Assembly: GCF_018986915.1 (NCBI RefSeq)
Contig: NZ_CP076723.1
Span: 3,195,501 to 3,259,500 of the forward strand
Direction: 5' to 3'
Source: Geomonas oryzisoli
GTDB taxonomy: Bacteria > Desulfobacterota > Desulfuromonadia > Geobacterales > Geobacteraceae
DNA length: 64,000 nt
Position numbers and translations under genes: made by a program. Below are positions 7,730 to 14,953 of the stretch, in pieces (within the stretch, counting starts at the first letter, position 1; every line of letters starts with the position of its first letter). The notes beneath the pieces were generated by a model. The model did no database searches, was not told the origin of the DNA, and worked only from the letters and a program-made list of their open reading frames with translations.

Positions 7730-10075
7730 TCAGGGGCCTATGTGGTGACTGCTTCTCGGCTTGATGTTGATCCTCAACCCGGTGTCGGTCTTGAAGCTGC
7801 GGTAGGGGATGATTTCCTCCCGGCCGGCGTCGAGGGTGATCTGGAGGTGGTCGGGGAACTCTTTGAAACGAACGTTGGTGAGGTCGAATTTTTCCACCGG
7901 CGCCTTGGGAAGGCCGATGCCGTTCACCGCGCCGTAAAGGTCGATGACCAGGCTGTAGGGCTCCACCATGGTGATCAGGCTGAATTCGTTCACCTTGCCG
8001 CTCGTGTACAGGCTGAGGCCGTCCTTGTCGATGGTGATGCCGGTCAGGGCGATCCTGCCATCGGGCACGGGAGTGGGCGTGGCCGCCTTGAGCTCGAAGG
8101 GCGCCTCATCGGGAGCGGGTGCTTCGGGCTCCTGCTTTCTGAGCGCTGAGGCGACGGATGCTGCTTCGGAAACGGCAGCCGGAGTGAGTGCGGCCGGCGC
8201 GGCGGTGGTTGGGGAGAGCGCGGTCGGCGCGGCGGTGGCGGGGGTATCGGGGATAAGCTGGGCTGCCTGTTTGCTTCTTTGCGCCGCCGGAAGCGGAGAC
8301 GGTTCCTTCGCCGCCTCGACGTCCGGGGCCGGCTGCGCCCCTTCGGCACGCGGAGCAACCGGCGGGGGGAGTTGCGCCGCGGGGAGCGCGGGAGCGGCTT
8401 TCACGGCGAGCGCCCCGGGTGCCGGAGGCTCACCGGCGGAGCCGGCGGCAGGCGCCTGGACGCGCTTGGCCGCGGGAAGCGGAGGGGGCACGGCCCCCTC
8501 CTGAACTTCCGGTGCTGCCGCATTGGGGAAGTACCTCGCGGTCTCTTCCCCCTTTCTTTGTGCTGCGGGCAGGAGGGCCGATCCGGATGCGGTCACACCC
8601 GGATCGGCGGCCTGCGGGAAAAAGCGTGCTTCGGGTTCGCCCTGGCGCTGCGCAGGAGGAACGTCACCGTTGGCGACGTTACCTTGCGTTGGCACCAGGG
8701 CTACCGGCTTTTTTCCAGTGGCACCTTTCTTTGCTTTTGCTGCGGGTTTGGCGGCCGTGGGGGCTGCTGTCGGCTGGGCTGCCGGCGCCTGCTGCACACC
8801 GTTTTTCTCGCACACGAGGTTCGCCTCGATGCGGCGGTTCTTGGCGCGCCCCACGGCGGTTTTGTTGGTCGCCACCGGGCGGGACTTGCCGTACCCCTTC
8901 GCGGTCAGCCGCTTGGGATCGATGTTGAAGTTCTTGACGATGTAGTCGCGCACGGACTGGGCGCGCCGTTCGGAGAGCCTCTGGTTGTAGCCGACGCTCG
9001 CGGTGCCGTCGGTGTGGCCGGAGATCTCGCCGTGGGCCTCGGGGAACTCGTTCAGGAAGTCGCCCACCGTCTTCAGCTCGGCGTGGTACTGCGGCTTCAC
9101 GTTCCACTTGTCGGTGTCGAAGTTGATCATCAGCACCGCGGGCTGGTTGCAGAAGCGTTTCTCCGCCTGGGTCGGCTGGGCCACCATCACCGAAGCGTTG
9201 GCGGAGGCGGTGCCCCCCTTGCCCTGGCAGGTGACGGTGTAGATGGTGTCGACCGCCGGGCTCACGATGGTGGAACCGTTGGCGGCGACCTTGCCGATAT
9301 CGGGGCGCATCTCGCAGTTGTCGGCCCGCTTGCTCTGCCAGGTCAGCACCGACTTCTCACCCTTCTTGATGCTGTCGGGTGCGGCGGTAAGCGAGACCTC
9401 GGGAGCGGCCACCGGCACCGGCGCCGGTGGCGGCACGGTCAGGTTCAGGGTCGGCTGCACCGTGGGAAGCGGTCGCGCCACCGGCTCCGGAGGAGGCGGC
9501 GGGGGCGGGAGCTTCTTGACCGGCGGGGTCGCGCCGAAGGGGATGTAAATCCCCGTGGTGTACTCGATGGCGTACCTGTCGAACTTGTTGTCGATGAAGA
9601 TGCCCCGCACGTCGCCGCGCCAGGCCATGTCCTCGGTGACGAAGTACTTGAAACCTGCGCCGAGGTCGAAGGATCCTTTGGTATCCGACTTCACCTGGGT
9701 CCCCGCGTAGCCCGCGGCGATGTTGGGCACGAACTTCTCATCGGGCCGGAAGTTCCACAACAGGTCCGCGCCGTAGCGCAGGAAGTCGGTGTTGCTGTCC
9801 ACCAGCGTGCCGCGGGTCTTGGCGTAGTCGAAAAGCGCCTCGGCCTCGAGGTTGCGGGTGAAGTTGTAGCCGGCGCGCAGGCCGAACACCGGTGCGGTCT
9901 CCAGGTGCTGCTCTCCGTCAAAGGATACTCCGCCGACGATCGGGGACATCGAGAAGGTCCCCACCCTGTTGCCCGCCGGGCTCCCTCCTGGCGTCGCGTC
10001 GGCTGCGGCCGACGGACCGGGACGGGAGGCGAGGAGCAACGCCATTGCCATCATCATCAATGCATGTCGTCTCAA
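7730..10075 (-). CDS. Outer-membrane OmpA-family protein with Ig-like and C-terminal AMIN domains
   Basis: 781 residues from a TTG start at 10075 with GGAG 8 bases upstream and a signal peptide. Order of domains: OmpA-like beta barrel (about 30-185), poly-proline hinge (about 190-225), Ig-like domain with a cysteine pair (about 228-297), OmpA C-terminal peptidoglycan-binding domain (about 305-425, with ISGHTDGTASVGYNQRLSERRA), a 240-residue Ala/Pro-rich linker with four degenerate LPAAQR repeats, and an AMIN domain (about 675-780). AMIN domains are known from amidases and PilQ secretins and help localise envelope machines. An OmpA-domain gene also occurs in the Shewanella BpfA (LapA-type) operon, so the association is not random. 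It leads the operon that encodes the ExbBD-like pair. Confidence 0.88.
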   Translation of the reverse strand: MRRHALMMMAMALLLASRPGPSAAADATPGGSPAGNRVGTFSMSPIVGGVSFDGEQHLETAPVFGLRAGYNFTRNLEAEALFDYAKTRGTLVDSNTDFLRYGADLLWNFRPDEKFVPNIAAGYAGTQVKSDTKGSFDLGAGFKYFVTEDMAWRGDVRGIFIDNKFDRYAIEYTTGIYIPFGATPPVKKLPPPPPPPEPVARPLPTVQPTLNLTVPPPAPVPVAAPEVSLTAAPDSIKKGEKSVLTWQSKRADNCEMRPDIGKVAANGSTIVSPAVDTIYTVTCQGKGGTASANASVMVAQPTQAEKRFCNQPAVLMINFDTDKWNVKPQYHAELKTVGDFLNEFPEAHGEISGHTDGTASVGYNQRLSERRAQSVRDYIVKNFNIDPKRLTAKGYGKSRPVATNKTAVGRAKNRRIEANLVCEKNGVQQAPAAQPTAAPTAAKPAAKAKKGATGKKPVALVPTQGNVANGDVPPAQRQGEPEARFFPQAADPGVTASGSALLPAAQRKGEETARYFPNAAAPEVQEGAVPPPLPAAKRVQAPAAGSAGEPPAPGALAVKAAPALPAAQLPPPVAPRAEGAQPAPDVEAAKEPSPLPAAQRSKQAAQLIPDTPATAAPTALSPTTAAPAALTPAAVSEAASVASALRKQEPEAPAPDEAPFELKAATPTPVPDGRIALTGITIDKDGLSLYTSGKVNEFSLITMVEPYSLVIDLYGAVNGIGLPKAPVEKFDLTNVRFKEFPDHLQITLDAGREEIIPYRSFKTDTGLRINIKPRSSHHIGP

Positions 10076-10377
10076 TTCATCTTCTCCGTTTCAGTTGTAT
10101 TAGATTGCATTAAAGTTTCCTATTGCTCTCAGAGGCTTGCCAAAAGCTACTACTAAGCTACTATTAAATCCCGCCGTGTCAAATGCCATATGATTCTTTA
10201 TGCTTGACTCGCGGCCCGACATATATTAATCACAAAATATAATATTTGCAAATTTATTATTGGGGCATAATATGAGAGTCGACATTAGCAAGTACTCGGT
10301 ATATAATGGGTCAAGACCGTAAACATTTATGAAGCTTAATCTGTAACCACTTATACGCCACCACAGGAAGGTATGCT
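10076..10377. promoter_or_regulatory. AT-rich divergent intergenic region between the OmpA-like gene and tolC
   Basis: About 300 bases, much richer in A and T than the coding DNA around it (especially 10200-10330). It must hold the promoters for both directions. The plus-strand promoter is listed separately; no convincing minus-strand promoter was picked out. It is the natural target for the locus regulator encoded at 18505. Confidence 0.6.
10279..10307 (+). promoter_or_regulatory. Sigma-70 promoter for the tolC gene
   Basis: TCGACA (10279-10284), 17-base spacer, perfect TATAAT (10302-10307). It lies 71 bases before the ATG at 10378. Only one -35 base differs from consensus. Confidence 0.72.
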
Positions 10378-11700
10378 ATGCCACGAAACAGGAAATTAGT
10401 GACAGTATTGGCATTGGGGATGTTCGCGTCGGCAGCGGGCGCCGCCCAGGCGGAGACGCTCCAGGACGCTGTGCAGTACATGCTTCGCTCGAACCCGGAA
10501 GTGCGGGCGAACTACTACAACAAGGTGGCACGGGAGAAGGAAGTGCGCCAGGCCAAGGCCGGCTACCTCCCCACCATGGATGTCTCGCTGGCGGCCGGGG
10601 TAACCCGCCAACACGAGCCCACCTTCGGTACCGTCTACCCCAACACCGCGACAGTGAGCGTGCGCCAGAACGTGTTCCGCTTCTTCGGAACCCAAAGCGA
10701 GGTCGAGCGCCAGGAGGCAAGGGCCCGGGCCCAGCAGTACCAGTTGGGGAACTCCGCTGAGAACAACGCCCTGCTGGCCTCGAAGGTGTACCTCAACGTC
10801 TTGAAGAGCGAGAAGCTTCTGGCTCTCGCCCAGGAGAACCTCACCAACCACCTGCGCATCCACGACCAGGTGAAACTGAGAAGCGAGTCGGGCGTAGACC
10901 GCCGGGCCGACTTCGAACAGGTGAAGGGGCGCGTGGCGCTGGCGGAGAGCAACCTCGCCGCGGCCCAGGCCAACCTCTCGGACAGCCTCGCCGACTACCA
11001 GGCGGTGATCGGCTACCTCCCCGGCGAGCTCGCCGAGCCGCAGTCGGTCGCGGCAACGCTGCCCAAAACCAAGGACGAGGCGGAGGAACTGGCGGTTGGC
11101 GGCAACCAGGCGCTCAAGTCCGCCCGGGAAGGGGTGCAGGAAAGAACGGCGCAGCACGAGGTCGCCAAGAGCCTGCTCTATCCGAGCCTCGACGTGGCCC
11201 TTGACTACCGCTGGCTCAAGGATTACAACGACTTTCCCGGCCAGCGCGAGGAGTTCCTGGGTACCGCCACCCTCACCTTCAACATCCTGAACGGCGGCTG
11301 GAACAAGGCGCGCCTGGGGCAGACCCAGAGCGAGGTGTACGAGGCGCAGGAGATCCTCGAGAACACCAAGCGCCAGACGGTGCAGTCCATCCGGCTCTCC
11401 TGGGAAGCCAACCGCTCCGCACAGGAGCGCATCAAGTACCTCGATGACTACGTGAAGGCCGCCGCCCAGACCGCCGACGCCTTCGCCGCCCAGTGGTCCA
11501 TCGGCAGAAGGACCATGTTCGACCTGCTGGACACCCAGGCCGAGCTGATCAACGCCAAGGCGAGCCTGGTGAACGCCCAGTACGACCAGAAGTACGCCGA
11601 GTACCGGATCCTGAACGGGATGTCGCGCCTGCTCCCCTCCCTGGGCCTGCAGGCTCCCGACTACAACGGCAAGGTGACCACGGCTGCCACTACGCCGTAG
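10378..11700 (+). CDS. lapE-like: TolC-family outer-membrane factor of the adhesin type I secretion system (LapE/AggA-like)
   Basis: 440 residues with a signal peptide (VLALGMFASAAGAAQA) and the tandem OEP repeats of TolC-family channel tunnels (LQDAVQYMLRSNPEVRANYYNK at the start of repeat 1; RRTMFDLLDTQAELINAKASL near the end). AGGAAGG precedes the ATG. In Lap systems this pore exports the adhesin and then holds its retention module until LapG cuts it. Neighbouring lapG, lapD, lapB and lapC homologues give the assignment. A terminator follows, so tolC may be expressed partly apart from lapG-lapD. Confidence 0.9.
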   Translation: MPRNRKLVTVLALGMFASAAGAAQAETLQDAVQYMLRSNPEVRANYYNKVAREKEVRQAKAGYLPTMDVSLAAGVTRQHEPTFGTVYPNTATVSVRQNVFRFFGTQSEVERQEARARAQQYQLGNSAENNALLASKVYLNVLKSEKLLALAQENLTNHLRIHDQVKLRSESGVDRRADFEQVKGRVALAESNLAAAQANLSDSLADYQAVIGYLPGELAEPQSVAATLPKTKDEAEELAVGGNQALKSAREGVQERTAQHEVAKSLLYPSLDVALDYRWLKDYNDFPGQREEFLGTATLTFNILNGGWNKARLGQTQSEVYEAQEILENTKRQTVQSIRLSWEANRSAQERIKYLDDYVKAAAQTADAFAAQWSIGRRTMFDLLDTQAELINAKASLVNAQYDQKYAEYRILNGMSRLLPSLGLQAPDYNGKVTTAATTP

Positions 11701-11728
11701 ACTATCCCGAGAGCGCGCTGTATCATAG

Positions 11729-11774
11729 AGCCCCGGATCGCCGCTAGCCTTGAGGACGGTCCGGGCTTTTTTTT
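11729..11774 (+). terminator. Terminator after the tolC gene
   Basis: AGCCCCGGATCG (11729-11740) pairs imperfectly with CGGTCCGGGCT (11757-11767), followed by eight T. It ends the tolC transcript about 30 bases before the lapG start, so downstream expression needs read-through or another promoter. Confidence 0.7.
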
Positions 11775-11803
11775 AGAGAAAGGGCACCTTCGCCGGGACC
11801 AAC

Positions 11804-12478
11804 GTGGGCATCTACCTGAAACGACTGACATCGCTGTCCCTCACCGCCTTCCTGGCCGCGCTGCTGCTTGCCGGCACCGTCCTGCCCGCCGGCAACTTCA
11901 GCGTCGACCGGTCCGTCCTGCAGCAGGCCGAGAGGAAGTACGGCAGGGAGGCCCTGCGCCGCCTGACCGCATGGGAGGAGCTCATCGCGCGGGACAAGAG
12001 CCGGACCGACCGGGACAAGCTGGAAAAGGTGAACCGGTTTTTCAACGAGAGGCTCCGCTTCGCCGGCGACTGGGACGTCTGGGGGGTCGAGGACTACTGG
12101 GCCACCCCGATCGAGTTTCTGGCCAAGGGGGCCGGGGACTGCGAGGACTTCGCCATCGCCAAGTACTTCACCCTGAAGGCGATGGGGCTTGAGGACGAGA
12201 AACTCCGCATCACCTACGTCAAGGCGCTGCGCTACAACATCCACCACATGGTGCTCACCTACTACAGCACCCCCGAGGCCGAGCCGCTCGTGCTCGACAA
12301 CCTGGTCGACTCCATAGATCACGCCTCCAAGCGCAACGACCTGATGCCGATCCTGAGCTTCAACGGCTCCGGGCTGTGGCTCGCCAAGCAAAGGGGCATG
12401 GGCAAGCCCGCCGGCAAGTCGAGCCGGCTGAGGCTTTGGCAGGACCTTCTTCAAAAGATGTCCGAGGACAGACTGTAA
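11804..12478 (+). CDS. lapG: LapG-type periplasmic cysteine protease (bacterial transglutaminase-like)
   Basis: 224 residues with an N-terminal signal or anchor segment. The catalytic triad of the family is visible: Cys113 in GAGDCEDFA, His148 in NIHHMVL, Asp165 in LVLDN; Asp112 and Glu114 flank the cysteine as in the calcium-binding site of LapG. The enzyme clips the adhesin behind its retention module and releases it from the surface when not held by LapD. A GTG at 11804 is taken as start; the ribosome site is weak, so the exact N-terminus is uncertain. The lapD homologue follows 18 bases later. Confidence 0.9.
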   Translation: MGIYLKRLTSLSLTAFLAALLLAGTVLPAGNFSVDRSVLQQAERKYGREALRRLTAWEELIARDKSRTDRDKLEKVNRFFNERLRFAGDWDVWGVEDYWATPIEFLAKGAGDCEDFAIAKYFTLKAMGLEDEKLRITYVKALRYNIHHMVLTYYSTPEAEPLVLDNLVDSIDHASKRNDLMPILSFNGSGLWLAKQRGMGKPAGKSSRLRLWQDLLQKMSEDRL

Positions 12479-12496
12479 CGGACAAAGGGTAACCCT

Positions 12497-14473
12497 ATGA
12501 CACTGTATCGACAGCTCATCATCTTCACCGTGGTGCTCTTCCTGCTGCTGTTCACCGGCACCTGGTACGCGAAACTCGCCAACACCCGGACCTTCCTCAC
12601 CAACCAGCTGGAGTCGCACGTGCAGGATACCGCCACCTCGCTCGCGCTCTCCATCTCGCCCCACGTGGCGCAGAAGGACCTGACCCTGGTGGAAGGTATG
12701 ATCAACGCCCTGTTCGACCGGGGCTACTACCAGAAGATCACCTTCGCCGACCCGCGCGGCAAGGTGCTCATCGAGAGGACCCTCCCGGTCCGGGTCGAAG
12801 ACGTGCCGCAGTGGTTCGTGGCGCTGGTGCCGCTGAAGACCCCGGAGGCGGTCTCGGACGTGATGGCGGGATGGAACCAGGGGGGAACCATCCTGGTGAA
12901 GAGCCATCCCGGCTACGCCTATGCGACGCTGTGGAGCGAGGTGCTCAGCATGACCGCCTGGTTCGCCGCCTGCGCGGCCTTCCTGCTCGTGACGGCGGGG
13001 ATCGGGCTCAGGATCCTCCTGAAGCCCCTGGCCGCCGTGGAGCGCCAGGCTGACGCCCTGTGCCGCAAGGAGTACCAGCTGCAGGAGTCGCTGCCGCGCA
13101 CCCGCGAGTTCAAGAGCGTCGTGGAGGCGATGAACCGGATGACGGTGAAGGTGAAGGAGATGTTCGAGGAGCAGGCGGCGCGCGCCGAGGGGCTCCAGGA
13201 GCGCGCCTACCAGGATCCGGTCACCCTCCTGGGCAACCGGCGCCTGTTCGAGAGCCAGGTGAACGCCGACCTTTCGCGCCAGGACCACAACGGCTGCGGT
13301 CTGCTCCTTTTGCTGCGCATCCACGGCCTGGAGGCGCTGAACCAGAAGAAGGGGCTGCAGGCGGGGGACGATCTGCTCAAGCGGGTGGCCTCCCTTTTGA
13401 GCAGCTCGGTGCACGCCTACGCCGACTGCGCGCTGTCGCGCCTCACCGGCGGCGACTTCGGCATCTTCCTCCCCGATGCCTCCCCCTCCGAAGGTGGCAT
13501 CATCGCCACCGAGATCGCGGCGCAGCTTGGCCGGATCGCCATGGAGAAGATCACGCTCTCCGACAACATCGGCCACCTGGGCATCGCCACCTACCAGGGA
13601 AGCACCACCCTGCCGAGGCTTCTGGCGGAGGCGGACCTCGCGCTCTCGGCGGCGCTGCAGAAGGGGGCCAACAGCTTCGAGCTGCGGGCGGTGACCGGGG
13701 AGACGGAAACGCTGCCGCAAGGGCAGCAGCACTGGAAGGACGCCCTGGTACGGGCGCTCGAGGAGAGGCGCATCAGGCTCGACGCGCAGGGGGTGATGAA
13801 AAACGGGCCGGGAAGCAAGCTCCTCCAGCTGGAGCTCTTCGCGCGCATCATGCAGGAGGACGGCCAGCCGCTGGACGCAGCCCTGTTCATGCCGGTCGCC
13901 GAGCGGCTGAAGCTCGTCTCCGCCATCGACCGGATGGTGATCGAGGAGGCCCTGAAGGCCGACTACCGCCGCCTCGGGGTGGACCGGATCGCCATCAACC
14001 TATCCCCCAGTTCGCTCGAGGACGATGCTTTCCGCAGCTGGCTCTACGCCTTCTTGAAGGCGCTCCCCTCCGGCGCACCCCACGTGAGCTTCGAGTTCTC
14101 CGAGTTCGCCGCGGTGCAGTACCTGCAGAGCATCAGGGAATTCGCCGCCGCGGTGCGGGCCTGCGGCCACGGCATCGGACTGGACCATTACGGCCGCAGC
14201 TTCTCCAAGCTCGGTTACCTGCAGTCCCTGCACCCGGAGTACGTGAAGGTCGACCGGGCCTACACCGGCGAGCTCTCGGGCGGGGAGAACGACAGCAGGT
14301 TCTACGTCGCCTCGCTCTGCAGCGTGGCGCACAGCATCGACATCAAGGTGGTTGCGGAAGGGGTGGAAAGCGAGGAGCAGGCCGCCATCCTCAAGGAGCT
14401 CAACCTGGACGCCATGCAGGGGTACTTCTTCGGCAGGCCGATGCCGCTGGCCTCCTACCCCTCGGTCAGATGA
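12497..14473 (+). CDS. lapD: LapD-type inner-membrane c-di-GMP receptor with degenerate GGDEF and EAL domains
   Basis: 658 residues: membrane span about 7-25, periplasmic LapD/MoxY-type domain (about 26-150), second span about 152-172, HAMP-like linker, GGDEF-like domain (about 235-395), EAL-like domain (about 405-655). The GGDEF signature reads TGGDF (317-321) and the EAL signature ELFAR (446-450), and the later DDFG-type motif reads DHYG, so enzymatic activity is unlikely; such proteins bind c-di-GMP. Trp126 in GWNQGG corresponds well to the LapD tryptophan (W125) that plugs LapG. At high c-di-GMP LapD sequesters LapG and the adhesin stays on the cell. AAGGG precedes the ATG. Confidence 0.9.
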   Translation: MTLYRQLIIFTVVLFLLLFTGTWYAKLANTRTFLTNQLESHVQDTATSLALSISPHVAQKDLTLVEGMINALFDRGYYQKITFADPRGKVLIERTLPVRVEDVPQWFVALVPLKTPEAVSDVMAGWNQGGTILVKSHPGYAYATLWSEVLSMTAWFAACAAFLLVTAGIGLRILLKPLAAVERQADALCRKEYQLQESLPRTREFKSVVEAMNRMTVKVKEMFEEQAARAEGLQERAYQDPVTLLGNRRLFESQVNADLSRQDHNGCGLLLLLRIHGLEALNQKKGLQAGDDLLKRVASLLSSSVHAYADCALSRLTGGDFGIFLPDASPSEGGIIATEIAAQLGRIAMEKITLSDNIGHLGIATYQGSTTLPRLLAEADLALSAALQKGANSFELRAVTGETETLPQGQQHWKDALVRALEERRIRLDAQGVMKNGPGSKLLQLELFARIMQEDGQPLDAALFMPVAERLKLVSAIDRMVIEEALKADYRRLGVDRIAINLSPSSLEDDAFRSWLYAFLKALPSGAPHVSFEFSEFAAVQYLQSIREFAAAVRACGHGIGLDHYGRSFSKLGYLQSLHPEYVKVDRAYTGELSGGENDSRFYVASLCSVAHSIDIKVVAEGVESEEQAAILKELNLDAMQGYFFGRPMPLASYPSVR

Positions 14474-14786
14474 TGTCGTGCACCAGAAGGTCGTTGGAAG
14501 AGATCTTCTCGCGCAGGCTCTGGCGCGCCCTGATCCTTTGCTGCGCCTGTTCGGGAAGCTCGGTGAAGTTTATGACGTTCTTTCTGACCAGGAGGTCGAC
14601 CAGGTCCTCGATGACGCGCACGGTGGCGGCGTCGGAAAAGGCAAGCGCTTCTCCCCAGGCACCGGCCTCGTTCAAAAAGGCGAGCACCTCCTCGTCCATC
14701 GGGGACTTCTGCTCGGTGGCCGATGCGGCGGGGCTTTTGTGCAGGGCGACGATCTTCCCCTCGCCGTCTCTTTCTACATAAAACAT
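14466..14786 (-). CDS. Conserved small protein, convergent with lapD (unknown function)
   Basis: 106 residues from ATG 14786 with AGGA about 7 bases upstream. It starts MFYVERDGEGKIVALH and contains DLVDLLVRKNVINFTELPEQAQQRI. Similar short proteins in pseudomonads are labelled tryptophan synthase beta-like for no functional reason I know of; this resemblance is from memory. Charged, helical, no signal peptide, so probably cytoplasmic. It overlaps the 3' end of lapD by 8 bases on the opposite strand and sits between lapD and lapB. Confidence 0.7.
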   Translation of the reverse strand: MFYVERDGEGKIVALHKSPAASATEQKSPMDEEVLAFLNEAGAWGEALAFSDAATVRVIEDLVDLLVRKNVINFTELPEQAQQRIRARQSLREKISSNDLLVHDII

Positions 14787-14953
14787 GGAGTATCCTTTCT
14801 TTGACCGGGTGGCTGACGGTATTTCCAAAAGAGGTACTGACACAGGACGACAGCCGCAAGTATAACGCAAAACGTTTACCAATGTGAAAGGTATTATGCT
14901 AGAATATTTCCCATTCATTTCAGCGGCCCCTTTTACAGCTAAGAGGAGCAGAC

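Noticed and set aside
11744..13732. Long minus-strand open frame opposite lapG and lapD
   Set aside because: The plus strand encodes well-matched LapG and LapD proteins; the antisense frame is a by-product of high GC.
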